DNA of 64,000 bases from Membranipora membranacea (lineage: Eukaryota > Bryozoa > Gymnolaemata > Cheilostomatida > Membraniporidae): the NCBI GenBank assembly GCA_914767715.1, contig OU612068.1:9302001-9366000 (forward strand), read 5' to 3'. Within the stretch, counting starts at the first letter, position 1. The number at the start of each line of letters is the position of its first letter. Below the pieces are notes generated by a model that saw only the letters and a program-made list of their open reading frames with translations, was not told where the DNA came from and searched no databases. A program made the translations under genes and the position numbers. Positions 1 through 13,127 of the stretch are shown one piece after another.

Positions 1-465
1 AGACGCCATATTGACAGGATTTTTAAAAGTAAAGACTACCTGGGCAGGTGATTTAAAGTCACAATTATCACAATAATATCACCTACCCTGGCTGGAGCTA
101 GGAAAACAATCGACATTATCATCTTCTGATAAATTAAAATTTTAATTTAATTTCTAAGTATTACAAAAAATCCTATGAATAATTTTTAATTTTTGCTCTA
201 GATCCTGGAAGATCAAAAGTGTTACACATAAGGTGGATTATTGCCGTTTCCTGATTATCGAAGAAGATCAAAATATAATTTATAACTCCCAGCAGAAACT
301 AATTAAAGAGACATAATGGACAAAAAAACACACTGCGTAGTATTCTGGTGGCTGCAGATTTCTCTCATACATGTCTGCTTTAGTACAGCGCTATGATTTG
401 ATGATCTGTCATCGCCTAATTTTTCATTAACCGAGATTAAGCAGATTTGGATTTATACTTCACAG
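1..465. other. Upstream intron of MCRS1, nothing recognised
   Basis: The first recognisable coding exon starts at 466 after an acceptor ending in CACAG. I looked for the preceding MCRS1 exon, which in the human protein ends just before the FHA domain, and found no match here. The stretch is AT-rich and holds no convincing coding sequence, so it is best read as intron. Confidence 0.55.
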
Positions 466-3006
466 ATTAGCATAGGAAGGACTACCAAGGATAACCAAGT
501 AGATGTCGATCTGTCCTTAGAAGGCCCGTCGTTCAAGATCTCAAGGCGGCAAGGTGCTATTAAACTGAGAAACAGCGGAGAATTCATCCTTATAAATAAT
601 GGCAAGCGACCGATGTATGTGGATAGCAAACCCGTCATGCCCAACGCCAAACTAAAACTTCATAACAACTCTGTTATAGAGGTAAGGTTGTGTGAATTTT
701 GACCTGTAATAGGGAAACGGTGGAACGATTGAACGCCTCACACACTCTTCATAACTTACTCTGTTTTGGTCATTGGCTATCATTGATAAGTTTCTTATTT
801 CTCTCTCTTAACAAAGACCTGTAGACTGAGAATTTATTTTCTGATTTTAAGGCCCGTATTTCAAACAAACAAAAAACATTATCTTGTCTAATTGAACTCA
901 ACTAGACAGACAGCCCTGATATGCTGGTACAATCGTACTGCTGGGGTGCGTCACCATGCCATGATAATACTAAATCTCGGGACAATGAATCCCACTCTGT
1001 ACCGAAGCCAATTAGTCATTGGCACTGTGATTGTGCCACAAACTACGTCAAGCTCCATTGTTTACCCAAGAGTGGTGTTAAAACCTGCCTATAAAAATTT
1101 AAGTTTTCTGTGGTTTGTCTCCTTACACGCTTGTGGCATCCACACACTGCTATGATAATCACTGTTTTAATTCTCACGATCTTTGTCTCATCCCATCTAT
1201 CTACCGTACCACTCTGAAACCCTGCAAACCCAATCGGCGCTTTTGATTCGACACTTTTTAAGCAGCTGTAGCAATATGACATATATTGGATGGTCTTCCT
1301 TCTTAAAATAAAAAAGGAGATCTCTTTTTCCTGTTACAGTTGCAAAATTTTTGCCTACGCACATGATTGTGCTTGAAATGTGTCAGTAATCCTTTTCTAT
1401 TCCTCAAAGTCAACTCTATGGCCGAAGAAAATCGCCAACACCCAAACGAATACCTTTGTAGTTTGGCAATTTGATGGCTTATTGCACAGAGCTATTATGG
1501 TTTATAATGAAGTGTGCATTGTCTTGTATACCTAATATGGGATTTGTAATTTTGTTTCAGGTGTTTGTGTCACGAAGCTCTTATAATGTATCAGACCACT
1601 CCTTGGCGATATTCAGGTTTTAATTAGGTTTACGCCTGGGATTATGTAAAGCATTTCCATTTCTGATATTGACTGCTGTTCCTAAAGACATCAAGTCTAC
1701 AAACCGACACCGTGACTTGTCACCCCTGGAAAATCAGCGCTTCAATAAAATTAAGCCATGTCATCGAATTAAATTTTCACTTTTGACTTGCGTGAAACGT
1801 GATACAATCCTGTTGATTTTATTGAAATTTTCAGAGATAAGGGGCCATATTGCCGGTCATTGGTCAGAAAACTGAATAATTTTTGCAAATTATTGTGGAT
1901 CCTGATTATGTTGATTTTTGAAATGGTGTCCCCCACCTGACATGGCGTGTTTTAGCCTGACTTGAGATTTGAAGAACTTCCTAAGATTCTTATGCAAATT
2001 TGGTTATTCTCTTAACCAAGCCTTGTGGTTAAATAATAATATGGGTCTTTGTCAGTATCATATCATCATTTGTTCTGCCCAAGCTATCCATCCTTTACCT
2101 ATGAGGCGGGAAGCTGCTGATTGTTATTTATCTATTAAAAATTAGTTCATAACCTCAGTTTCCCCATTTTTCTTTCATTACTATTGTCCGCTTTTCAATT
2201 GCGGTGAGACAATTATTTTGGATCTTTGAACTTTGTTATGCAATTGTTGTAAAAATTTAACACTGTCCTATCAGTGTTGAATACATGAGGCTGATTTTTT
2301 TACTTATTCGGAATGTTAGGTGGCTTATATAATAGATTAACACCATCGTTTGGCAGGTGTCAACCGAAAAAACTACCATAGTTATACAATTCTCACCTTT
2401 ATTCCCATTTCGTCACCATCATCCTCATTTTTGCCTTGTTTCTACCAGGCCATCACCAACTACCAATTAGCTAAAACCCACACATCTGTGGAGCCGCCCA
2501 AGATTTGCACCAATCCAATCTATCAACACCTCGGGGAAATTGTAAGCCTTTTATTTACAAAATATGACATTGTTGTTGCCTCAATACCGGGGTTGAAACC
2601 AGTTCAAGTAACCAATGTATCACACCTGATATTTGTGTTGACATCCTTGTCTGTCCACTCTTTTCTCACATATCTAATAAGGACCATCACGGATGTGTAT
2701 GAAGCTGCGGGAAGGGCTATTTTGTCTCCAAACAAACCAGGTTGGTCGGCTTATACCCCAAAAAGGGCAGAGTTGGGGCGGTGGACTGACCAGCGTGTCA
2801 CGTTTTTGATTGATGACAATTTAGCTAATTGTTTTTGTGTGTAAATTCTGTAATTATTTTCTGTATATTCAGCTCAGCGCTCAACTTGTACGTCTTTTAT
2901 TCTATTGTTTCAGATTACATGTCTTAGATTCATCTTCCTCATCAATCAAGACTTGATAAGAGGCATAAAGTCAGAAGCTCAGAAGACCAGCTCATCCACA
3001 TCATAG
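466..3006 (+). CDS. MCRS1: Microspherule protein 1 (MCRS1), last two coding exons
   Basis: Two exons, 466-681 and 2914-3006, join in phase 0 with a GT donor at 682 and a CAG acceptor at 2911-2913. The first encodes most of a forkhead-associated (FHA) domain, with GRTTKDNQVDVDLSLEG and KISRRQG closely resembling human MCRS1 (GRATKDNQIDVDLSLEG). The second begins with ITCLRFIFLINQDLI, matching the human C-terminus, and ends at TAG 3004-3006. MCRS1 is a nuclear phosphoprotein; from the family it is known in NSL and INO80 complexes and at kinetochore fibres, and the FHA domain binds phosphothreonine. The N-terminal part lies before the window, so the gene is 5' partial here. The intron 682-2913 contains nothing I recognise. 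Identification is firm; the complex roles are family knowledge and are not shown by this sequence. Confidence 0.93.
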
Positions 3007-3749
3007 CTCAATAGTTCTCGTCAAAGGTCGAAGTTTGGAACAGGACCAGGGCAATGATGCTGCTTGACGTTGGAGTTTTTGGTACAAACTGTGGTTTGAT
3101 TTGTCACCCCTCTCCCCACGAAATTTCAACAAGAGTTGTTACTAAGATGATAAACTGTCTCAGCAACCTTGTCACACAAGGTCTTCGCTTTGTCAACTCA
3201 TGATGTGACAAAGTTACACTACAACGTTGATGATGACATCCAGACTGACAAGTTAAGAAATAGCAGCCTGGCTCCACAAAGGCTCCACAGGGCGCAGATT
3301 CAATCTGAAGTCTGAAGCTAGAAGCTGCTGGTACCGGTCTCTCATACGATGTGTGTGGTCGTGTTACCAGAGCTCAGCAACCACAAGTGTTTCTAAAATG
3401 TCACCCCTCCCTCACACCCTGGGTGTTTGATTTGTTTTTCAGCGTGTTAGATGACTGATGCATCTGGTGGTGTGGCAGTATTGATGTGGTTAAGACTATT
3501 TTTTCCACTTAAATCAAGCTAAGCGTTTTTCAATTCTGACATTTCGGGTGCACAACTTGATAATTGCTGCAAAGTTTTTTGGTTCGTCCCTATCTACATA
3601 AATCGCGAATGAGAAACACCAGTTTTCTTTTTCAATCTTGAAATAAATGGTTTTTTGATTTACCCACATTATAATTTGTGAGTAATGCTACCTGTATATA
3701 TTTTGAGACAATGTACCTTTGTATATAATCCTTCTTTGTAGTTGAAAGT

Positions 3750-3755
3750 AATAAA
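3750..3755 (+). promoter_or_regulatory. Likely MCRS1 polyadenylation signal
   Basis: AATAAA lies about 745 bases after the MCRS1 stop codon, in AT-rich sequence. An earlier AATAAA near 3641 is an alternative. Both are inferred from the hexamer and position only. Confidence 0.45.
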
Positions 3756-3853
3756 AATGTAAATACTCTAATAATTGCTATTTCGTTGGCCACATGATTG
3801 CTACCCCTTAATTAACCATTACCTTACGCCATTGTCTTAAAACTGGTAGGCCA

Positions 3854-3869
3854 CCCCCCCCCCCCCCCC
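3854..3869. repeat. Poly-C tract
   Basis: An uninterrupted run of 16 C is followed by A and five more C. It is a simple homopolymer repeat just after the MCRS1 3' end; its length in the assembly may not be exact. Confidence 0.9.
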
Positions 3870-5560
3870 ACCCCCACAGAACAACCTCAATGTCGTAACG
3901 GTTCAGTCCAACCAGCTCAAGGTATCAAACATCCTGTAGTGCAATGTAATATATTTATTACTCTGATTCACAGTATTATCATGATCAGCCATCTTTTTTC
4001 GCTAAGTTTGAAATTACAGTAATAAATCATTACCCATCACAGGTACATCTAATATCGGTTTTGGTCCGTGGTGAAACCTGCTGCAATGACATAATCTAAA
4101 ACATAATAGAATTTTTCAGTTTGTCCAATCAAAGGCCTTGGCCATATCGAATCTGTTCTCTCAGGACGGATATTTGCCACTGTCATAATAATCGACATAC
4201 AGTACATGGGGCATGTTTGGTCTTACCTTTTCTTAGAATTTAGCGAGTGTGAAATATCAGGGTAGGGATGAGAGTGGCTTTAAAATATAAAATGTATTTC
4301 ATGATGGAGGACAAGGATATCGGCACATGATGATGAAATTATCTGTGGATGACATTTGTTGGTGTTGCTGACTAAGAGATAAAGGAAACGATCCAATTCG
4401 AAAATTGCAGATGTCTCCCATTTTTATACAGTACCAAGTTCCACATCTGCCAACCATGTAATATTACGTGGTAGCATTTGATAGGACGTATAAACGTGCA
4501 GTAATTGGTCATAAGACCTTCGAACAAAGCCAAACTGATATACAGTGTGATAAGCTGGAGCCAGTTTACTCTAGATTCAGCCTAGTTTAACAGGAAACAT
4601 CTTTCCTGCATATGCTGCCAAGCAATGTCCAACATGATCTTATCTCAATATTGAGCACTTTCTAATTGCTGCCCAGCTCATATGATATCATTCTAACATA
4701 ATGCTGACTGCAATGTAGAGTTGAATGGCGTTCACATTAACTGCAGGACTTTGCGACTGTCACATTTGTTTACATTCATCTTCCGATAGCTGCTAAAATA
4801 ACTGCAGACCGGATTTTTATCTGCTGGTGATGCTAGAGTCATTTGTGCTTGTTTTAAAGTAAGTTCGATATCTTTTCACCACGTCAAGCGCATTATAGTG
4901 ATTAGTCAATCAGGTTAATTTATTGAGAAATGAAGAAAAATCGGTCAAACCTCCGCATTGAAAAGTTGTTTTTTTGCAGGTATGTGAATTATAACCAGTG
5001 GACATGTCCATATATAGCGTAACAATAAGGTATATGGCGTATCCTCTGCAAAAACAATGGTTTCAACACACTGTCTATACTCTATATCAAGAGTAAATTC
5101 AGAGGATTTCGACACCAATTTTTGTCATGCTGAAATTTGATTGGCTGATTGTCACTCAAACTGCTTGTTAGAATATAAGATATGCGCTTCATTCCAATAA
5201 GAATCACTTTGTATTCAAGTATCGGTAACCTCACAATTGCTCCTCAGATATCACAAAATAAATAGTTGAAGTTAAAGCTGTATTTAACGTCACAGCTGAT
5301 TTTTCTCTTTATGGAATAGGTATGTCAAAGCAATAGTTGTTGTAGATTTGTAATTTTGTAATTTCATTAAAATAAAAGATATGATGAATAGGATAAAAGA
5401 AGGTTCAAGTTTCTTAGGTTAATTTTGTTATTAAATCGTCTTGTCAGAGATAAATCCTCAAACATAAGTAGCCTAAATTTGTTTTTTCCTTTATTCTTTC
5501 TTGATTGTTCACCGAAACGCTGGTCTTCTATCTTATTTATATAACTATCCTTTACTACAG
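3870..5560. other. Intergenic DNA between MCRS1 and the first GPCR
   Basis: No coding exon is recognisable on either strand. The end of the stretch, CTACAG at 5555-5560, looks like a splice acceptor 16 bases before the GPCR start codon, so the distal part may be a 5'-UTR intron and the promoter may lie further upstream. Confidence 0.4.
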
Positions 5561-5576
5561 AGTTCTGAGAGCAGTG

Positions 5577-6968
5577 ATGACGACGACCACCGTCCCAGAT
5601 GAGTTTGAGTTTTATCCTGGACTATACGAGAACACCACAGACTACTATGAAGGATACTATGACGACTATGAGGAGAGCAGCTTCAATTTTACAAACAGTA
5701 TTGACAATCTCTCAAAATGCTCAAAACAGCACACAGAACAACTCTGTGGTTTGATAACCCAAAGGCTTGGTGAAATAAGTGACCAAGAGCAGGTGGACCT
5801 GTACGATGGAGCTGAGTCAGCTTGGATATGGACAAGCTTCAGTGTGTTTACACCACTCTGTATTCTCGGCATAATCGGAAATATTCTGACAATCATTTTG
5901 TTTGCAAAGTTCATCAAAAAGACAACAACATCAGTGTTCATCATTGCTCTAGCCGTAGTTGACTTAACAGTATGTAGTACATCTATGCCTATCTGGTTAT
6001 TTACTGTTCTGAACGGAAACCATGACACTGAAGTGCTCTGTAAGCTAGATAAACTCATCTACTTTCTAGCGATTCCATTATCGGGTGGAATTCTGCTAAT
6101 CATCTCCCTGGACAGGTTCATTCTAATATTTCTGATGAAAACAAAAGTGATGACAACTCTGAGAGCAAAGATCTCCATACTGCTCATAGGGCTTGTCTGC
6201 TTGGCCTTTGCCATACCACAGATGATGTCTTTCTCTACAATGATTTCTCTACCAGAAACCTTTGTGAAGTTCACTTGTGATGGGAGTATTTCCTGTCCCA
6301 CTAGCAAGTGCTCCCAGACGATCGACTACGTACCACAGCACGTCAGCTACTATTTGTTTCAGAGCTTGATGATCGTTTACGTTGTGTTAGTGGTTGTATT
6401 CGTGGTTCTCTATTCACTCATATTTTGCAAAGTCTACACACTATACAAAAAGATGGCTCGATGGAGGGGAAGACATAGCTTCCATGTTACCAACGTCGAT
6501 ATTGGACACGCGACATTCGCAAGCGAGTCAAATGGTGACAGCTCAAGCGGAGATCGTAGCTGCCGTTTCACTGAGGTTACCAGTGCCAACAGTAACAGTG
6601 TAAAGAAGATGAACGACTCCCCTCCTCCATATTTGCCTAAAGCTCCTCCAACTATAGTTGTTGTCAAAAAGAAAAAGAGGAAGCCCCCACATCTGCAAAC
6701 GGCTCTCACTCTATTCCTGGTGACATTCTGTTTTGTTCTAGCCTATGCTCCTATGATCCTTATGATGTTTATGGGGAGCTGTGGGCAGAAACAGAGAAAC
6801 AGTAACAGTTATGTAAATATTTGCAGCAGAAAAGATTACCGCCGATTCATTTGGCATTTTTATTTCATCAATCATGTTACCAACCCAATAATTTATTCAT
6901 TTATGCACCCACGTTTCAAGGAGTCGTTAAAATCATGCTTTCGCAAGTTCTGTAAGCCTTGTAGCTGA
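5577..6968 (+). CDS. Rhodopsin-family (class A) GPCR, paralog 1
   Basis: Single-exon coding region of 463 residues from ATG 5577 to TGA. The open frame extends further upstream but without a good ATG, and a possible splice acceptor ends at 5560, so I chose 5577. The acidic, Tyr-rich N-terminus has N-glycosylation sequons (NTT, NFT, NLS). Seven hydrophobic segments follow: TM1 includes GNILTII; TM2 has LAVVDLTVC with the conserved Asp; TM3 ends in DRF in place of DRY; TM7 has NPIIYS. A cysteine before TM3 (VLCKLDK) and cysteines in extracellular loop 2 can form the usual disulfide. The third intracellular loop is long and basic (KKKKRK). TM6 reads FVLAYAP where many family members have CWxP. 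The Cys-rich tail (CFRKFCKPCS) could be palmitoylated. The nearest relative seen is the gene at 13128. Ligand unknown; peptide or orphan receptor is a guess. Confidence 0.9.
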   Translation: MTTTTVPDEFEFYPGLYENTTDYYEGYYDDYEESSFNFTNSIDNLSKCSKQHTEQLCGLITQRLGEISDQEQVDLYDGAESAWIWTSFSVFTPLCILGIIGNILTIILFAKFIKKTTTSVFIIALAVVDLTVCSTSMPIWLFTVLNGNHDTEVLCKLDKLIYFLAIPLSGGILLIISLDRFILIFLMKTKVMTTLRAKISILLIGLVCLAFAIPQMMSFSTMISLPETFVKFTCDGSISCPTSKCSQTIDYVPQHVSYYLFQSLMIVYVVLVVVFVVLYSLIFCKVYTLYKKMARWRGRHSFHVTNVDIGHATFASESNGDSSSGDRSCRFTEVTSANSNSVKKMNDSPPPYLPKAPPTIVVVKKKKRKPPHLQTALTLFLVTFCFVLAYAPMILMMFMGSCGQKQRNSNSYVNICSRKDYRRFIWHFYFINHVTNPIIYSFMHPRFKESLKSCFRKFCKPCS

Positions 6969-7430
6969 TGGTTACGGGATACTACAGAGAAAGGGAGCAG
7001 TTTCACAAAATCAACAACACTATCATCTCATCGAGTGGTAACCACCCGGTTCTAGACTGTTTTTGTTCAAAATAATTCTTTTTTGCTGGACAAAAACACT
7101 TCTGATTGTTGTTGGATATAAATCTGTGGACTGATAAAGTATATTTTTGTAATCTATGTTATATGTTTGCGTGCCATCTGCCAACAATGTGTTTAGTTTT
7201 TTTCAGTCTCCGTTAGGGAGTCGTGTCACGTTACAATCACCATGTCTTGTCTCCCCCACTTTTTCTGTTGTATCCCTTACCTTATTGGGAACAGTCAGTC
7301 ATAATATTCTGATAGTTCCAATATTTTTGTTTTAAATTATTGTAAGCAGTTATGGTGCCTTTTCCAATTATCATCATTCTTTCTAGCGTTTTGTGTTTTG
7401 TGAACATGTGTATTTTCTATTCCAATTCGT

Positions 7431-7436
7431 AATAAA
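7431..7436 (+). promoter_or_regulatory. Likely polyadenylation signal of GPCR paralog 1
   Basis: AATAAA lies 463 bases after the stop codon. Inferred from hexamer and position. Confidence 0.45.
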
Positions 7437-9626
7437 GATCTACAAACTCTATGAATGTTTAATTGAGACCCCCAGAATGGTAATTTACTTCCATGATGGG
7501 GCAACCACAAGCTTGTTCTCTCAAAGATTATGCAGTTTGGTCGTTCTGATTATTCTTAGATAAAGACACAAATAACCAATAAGCACGATGAGGTGGAGAT
7601 TTATGTGATATGATACGATGCAATGTTTTCTTGGAATCTGTGGCAGCCAAATTCCTTTTCTTGCTATGTATATTGAAATGGCAATATTGATATAAATCAG
7701 CTGGTGTTGGCGTCGATTTGATGAAGCTAATTCAGGTTGTGATTTAACGAACATTATCAGTATTATGTTATCTACATTACTCCCATAGTTTAACACTGTA
7801 GATAACATGTACCTATTATACATATGGTGGAGAGGAATGTCATCGAGCTAAAGATTAGAGATTGTATTCTCCTGGATATTGAGCACATAACTCTGAATAA
7901 AAGTTGCGTTGTAAACTCCCTGTTTACATGGTCCTTTTTTTAAGCTCCTGCCATAGTTAGAGGAAATGAGGTCTAATAATACAAATACACAGGAAGCGTT
8001 TCAACTCTGACTATATTAGAGCTCAGTACCAGTATGCCTGTTAAAAGTACCACAGTGATAATTATTGGCAGCACTCTAAGCTCATTATATCATGTGAGTC
8101 ATCATCTGGCAGCATCCTACTTTGCAGCAGTACATTGTAAGGCAGACCAACAGCACTGGATATATTAATTGTATTAGCGGTGTTACCAATCATGATTTTT
8201 TTAGTGCAATAATGACATATGATCAAAATTATTTCAAGTATTCATTCTGAATCAACCAAGTGGTCAGCCAAACACTTCAAAGACCATACATAAAAATATC
8301 CAGTTGACCACCAAGAACTTTCGATATGTTGACAACAGTCATTACTCATTATATGCCGTGAAAACTTGCGTGACTCTGAGACAACATTATCAACCTAAAA
8401 AGCCTGTCAATCTGAATAATTTTTGAAAAATCATCACAAAACGATTAAAATTAGTCTATAGCCTGAATGTAATTTCAAATTAGAAAGATTATAATTTTTC
8501 ACTTGATTATGATTACAACGTTATGTATTTTATGCCAAAGATTTTAGTTGGAAATCCTAAAAGTTACATTATAATATGTACCCCACTTCCAGTGGCTCTA
8601 ACCACAGATGTTAAGTTATATATGTATCAGTATCTCCAGCTGATATAAGTGTATATTTGCATAATATTCATATCTGATCATCATAAGTAGTTTGGGGCAG
8701 GAGAGAGGGAGGGCAATTGATTTGATGATGAACATTATGCATTTCATGATATGCCCCAAGACATAACATGACTTAAGATTTCCAAATCTAAGCCATGTAA
8801 TACCCATGTCGTTGTTCTGTAGGGCAGTAGTTTATAGTCCCAGATTGCTGATGATATTAATAATTGAGATATCATAAAATCATTGAGTCTCATACAGAAA
8901 TTTTTCTGCCGGCATGCATATAAAAAACCGGTTCATCGCAGCAAGTAGCACCTAATCAGTGATTTTGGGATATATGCCATATATATAAAAATAATACTTC
9001 AGTTGTCAGCATAAATTCATCGTTCGTATTGTTTTTTTATGATGTGACAACAATATAAATGGCACAAAATTGAGCAGAAACAAAAAATCAGCTGCCAATG
9101 AGTTAAATAAATTTTGCAATAACCTTGAAATCGTAATAACCCGTAAAATCGAGGGATGATCGAGGGCATCTAGTGGTATTTTGAGAAAATGCATGACACT
9201 ACTTGGAAACCTGTGATATGTGATAACAAAATTAACCTGATATATATGGAATGGTTAAATTGTTCAGAGCTTCTTTAGTCCTGTTATGCAAGTAAAACAA
9301 CTGTGTCTGTTTCTATTGTGTGGATTAACATCTGTTGAACTGAAGGTAATTGATAAAATAAATTGTAATAATCAATAGTAACAGCTGAAGCTCGGTGGTA
9401 ATGTGCGGAGGAAAAAGGCACTGCACCTATAATAACAGTGAAGAAATACAGCAGAGAAGATATACAAGTATCCCACTATGGACTTTTTGTAATCCCCTGC
9501 TGTCCTTAAATCAATGAACTAATGGGTTTAGTTCATTGCCACACAGCCAAATGTGTGCTTATAGATTTCTGTGTAGCTCAAAACTAATGAAATGAGGCTG
9601 CAATCTCAGCATTGTCACCTAATGAG

Positions 9627-9795
9627 CAAATAATTTGCACAAACTGATCGTCAAAATTAGGGTATGAAATTAATTATCAACCGCATCAGGTGACGTGACA
9701 TAGTTACCGTCTTACTAGTGCACACTGTACACGTCATAAGCTAGTGCGTAGATTTCATGCCCTGCTTTTGAAGATCAGTTTGTGCAAATTATTTG
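9627..9795. repeat. Inverted repeat, MITE-like
   Basis: A 23-bp perfect inverted repeat (9627-9649 against 9773-9795, ending in AAACTGATC on the inner side) continues inwards with about 80% complementarity for some 20 more bases. The total span is about 170 bp. It resembles a miniature inverted-repeat element, but I found no target-site duplication. Confidence 0.6.
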
Positions 9796-11300
9796 TCCAT
9801 CAGAATTCAATGAGCACAAATTTGCATGAGTGGCAACAGTAGTTTAAGTCAGGGATAAAAATATAAGAATGACAGTTTTTCTTGAAGTTACAGATTCCAG
9901 ATTAAAGCTACACCTTCGAAGTGTCAAGAGCTCATATTATAAATGAGTTATCTTCTTTAAATGCACCAGGGGATAACTCCACCATTATTATATTCCCGCG
10001 GTAATTAGAATGCTTGTCATTGTAGCAGAATCAAAACACATCAAGAAAAAAGCTTCTACATATTAAAATATACTCATTAATCAGTAAAATACATGTCAGC
10101 GTAAAAAAAAAAGATTATCAATCAACCAGACCTACAAAATGAAATCACAAACAAAAACTGGATAGAAAAACTAGAACTTCAATCGAATCTTGAACAACCT
10201 TGGCTTTATCAAATAGTAGTTACTCTGGAAAGTACTTACTTACTTACACATATACCCATATGGTTTAGTAACTGACCTTTTTGTATCTGTTTTGTATGTA
10301 AATATTGAGCTTGTTCTCAATTCCCTTGATGCGCATTCGATGAAACTCAATCATCTTGTTTCTTATTTGCAACTGAACTCATTATAAACAGCGATATCTA
10401 ACATTTTATTGTATAATAATTTTTGACTCATCTGCATATGATGCGTGTCTGCCACGGAAATGGCAACAGCAAAGTAGTGAAATAATAATTTAACATATAC
10501 ATTTTCTGCACTGGAAATTGATCTCGAGGCGCCATTACTCAGAAAATACCTGGTACCAGCCTACTCGAGTATTCGTGATAAACAGGAACCTATCGTCGTG
10601 GAAATTACATGTAAATATTTTTGAAATTTAAGGCAGCTAACGTTTACAAGTGAAACTCATACCAACAAAAGACAGTTTGTTTAAAAACTCATCACCAAAG
10701 GAATTGTGCAACCTGGTAAACAATTCCTGAACATGGTCAAAAGCAGTTCGTGCAAATAATATAAAGCTGCCTGAAGGTTATTGTCTCAGCATCCATAATA
10801 GCAATTACCATCAACCACTGCAAATTTGGATGACCCCCTTCCTATCCACCAGGGGCCTATAGCTTCAAATATGTAACAGACATGTGGGGGCAGTCTCATT
10901 TATCTCTAATATAGAACTGCATCTAACTTATTAATACCAGAGATAATAATATACACTTTATTTTCTATGCTGATTACTATAAATATCCCTGAAAGCAGCA
11001 TCTATTGAAGGCAAGTGTTCATTTTTTTACTGTAGTCAAAGTGATAGTATCAAATTGAGCCTTTCTCAGAGTATAATATGCATAATTGCATGCTATATGT
11101 ATATGATTAGATTTAATATTCATCAATCAATTGATGGAGGGCTTTATACAAAGGTTTCTTTGCATTTTTAACGGCAAAGCCAAAGATCACATAGAAGCAA
11201 GACCCCTTGAACGAAGCAAACTGAGAACTTACTATCAGATTAGGATGTGTCCTCAATAGACACTGATAAGTGATAATCACTCACAATCCTGGAAACTTTC

Positions 11301-11344
11301 AGGATTAGTGTGACAGGATTAGTGTGACAGGATTAGTGTGACAG
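11301..11344. repeat. Three tandem copies of a 14-bp unit
   Basis: AGGATTAGTGTGAC occurs three times without interruption, followed by AG of a fourth. This is a small minisatellite in intergenic DNA. Confidence 0.85.
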
Positions 11345-13046
11345 TTCCGTAATTGGCCTCCTGTTTTTGTGTTGCTATGTCTAAAAATCTGTGTTATTGT
11401 GACACATCTGATAAAAGTCGTAAAGTCATGCATAATTAAGCAGCGAGAGTTTTCCATTTTCGACTCATGCTCTTATAAAACATTAACACAGATATCAATA
11501 ATTATGAAGCATGCAATTCACTTTTATTGCTGATCATTGCATAAAAAATGATTACGAGAACAGGTTATAAACAGTGATAGGATAATGTTATCAAGTTGTC
11601 TGCACTCAGTTTATTAATGAGCTTGTGTGATCATCATAAATTACAGCAACTCATCACTTTCATGACATTATGCCTGCAGTCATCATAGAAGCATCATCGT
11701 TAACATGTACTGTGCATTGTTAGCTGCAGGCTCTCTGAATCATTTAAACATACCTAGCGCTAGGTTCTTATAAACCTACTGATCATCAATTTACTGGAGC
11801 AGGGTAAGTTAACATTATTGTATTTCACCTAAAAGTTAGATTATACAAAGCAGCTCGGTGTCTTCTTTGCAGCTGACAAAATTGCTTCTCCCACTATAAC
11901 AGGGATCTCAGATTTGCATCAAGGAGTGTGATCTAGAGCTATGTGATGTTTATTGCAAGTTCCAGCGCTGAGTATTTGACTTGCTTTTTGATTTTGCCTG
12001 CCGAAAAATGGTAAACTGGTTTTTCACTTTTGATTTGATGGATCAATAGAATGAGCAAGTGTAACAATGTAAGTCATGTGCAAAATTCTCAAGAGAGACT
12101 TTTTACTCTCTGCCCAACAATGTATGTAATGTTGATGCGTCGTAGTTCGTATATACCGGTAGTGCATAGCTTGAGGGGGTCACTTCAATTTGATTTCCTT
12201 TGATATCAGTATCGGAAAAGTTTCTGATTTTGCAGAAAATTCACACCAGGTTGTAAAATGTTTTAATTGGGTGAATTGCAACGTAGTACTCAATGTACTC
12301 TCTGGTGTAATTTCGAAATAGTCAGGTTAGTTTTCCCATCAACCCTCCGGGGGCGGTGAAATCTGAAGAGATGCCCTCATTAATTATGTCTACAATGCTT
12401 CATATCAGATGAAGATGGTTGGCTGTAGTCACTGACCTTTTCAGAGTGTATGTGCATACACAGTTCTTCGTTTGTAGTCGGTGCCGCCTCTTTACGGTGC
12501 CACTTTACGTCAAAATTGATCTGCGTTATTGATGCACTATTAAATGTTTGTCTCGAAATTTGAACAACCTTGTTGTTGATGTGATCTTGTCCAAAAATAC
12601 ATTATCATGACCTGTATAGATTACTTGTCTGTGCTCCCTCATTCTATTAGATGACAATATAATGTGAAGAGACTAGTGGTCAGTTTCAAAAGGTCTTTGA
12701 CTGGGAGAGGGTTTGTGCTATACATGCCACACTCATAAATAATTTGAATAAGTTGGCCCTACACAGAGTACAGAGGGACGATATAGACATTTATACATAT
12801 TTTTCTCATGTTCACTGTATGTACACTACACTGGGTAAATCACTATTTTTATTTGTTTTCACTCTTATTACAGAAACAGAGTGGTTCAATCAAGGAGTAA
12901 CAGGGGCTGTTGCTCCTTGGTTCAACTTTCATCTCACTCAGCAAATCATCTTACTTTATTTGTTTGTCGCTTATGTCAACGTCTACCTTCTTATAACTGA
13001 TTAAGATGTTGACAAACATTTAAATTGATTTGTCAGATCAGATAAC

Positions 13047-13069
13047 ATGAATGAATGAATGAATGAATT
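13047..13069. repeat. (ATGA)n microsatellite
   Basis: About five copies of a tetranucleotide ending in GAATTC. It lies some 60 bases before the GPCR paralog 2 start and just before a possible 5'-UTR splice acceptor (CATTTTAG, ending at 13087). Confidence 0.8.
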
Positions 13070-13127
13070 CATCTTTCATCATTTTAGACCAAGGGAGTAA
13101 ACACGACGACAAGTCACAGCATCGGCA

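Larger units (their letters stand above)
7440..13046. other. Intergenic DNA between the two GPCR genes
   Basis: About 5.6 kb of AT-rich DNA with no coding region I can support on either strand; the short open frames lack homology or codon structure. It contains an inverted repeat (9627-9795) and a short tandem repeat (11301-11344), listed separately. No intermediate GPCR copy or fragment was recognised. Confidence 0.5.

Noticed and set aside
2350-2844. A 164-codon open frame inside the last MCRS1 intron
   Set aside because: No recognisable motif, no ATG at its start, and it lies within a well-supported intron; it reads like chance open sequence.
5666-6709. Minus-strand open frames of 82-130 codons across the first GPCR
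   Set aside because: They are antisense shadows of a clear receptor coding region and carry no domain.
11301-11344. CRISPR-like array from the 14-bp repeats
   Set aside because: The units are directly adjacent without spacers, and the genome is animal; it is a minisatellite.
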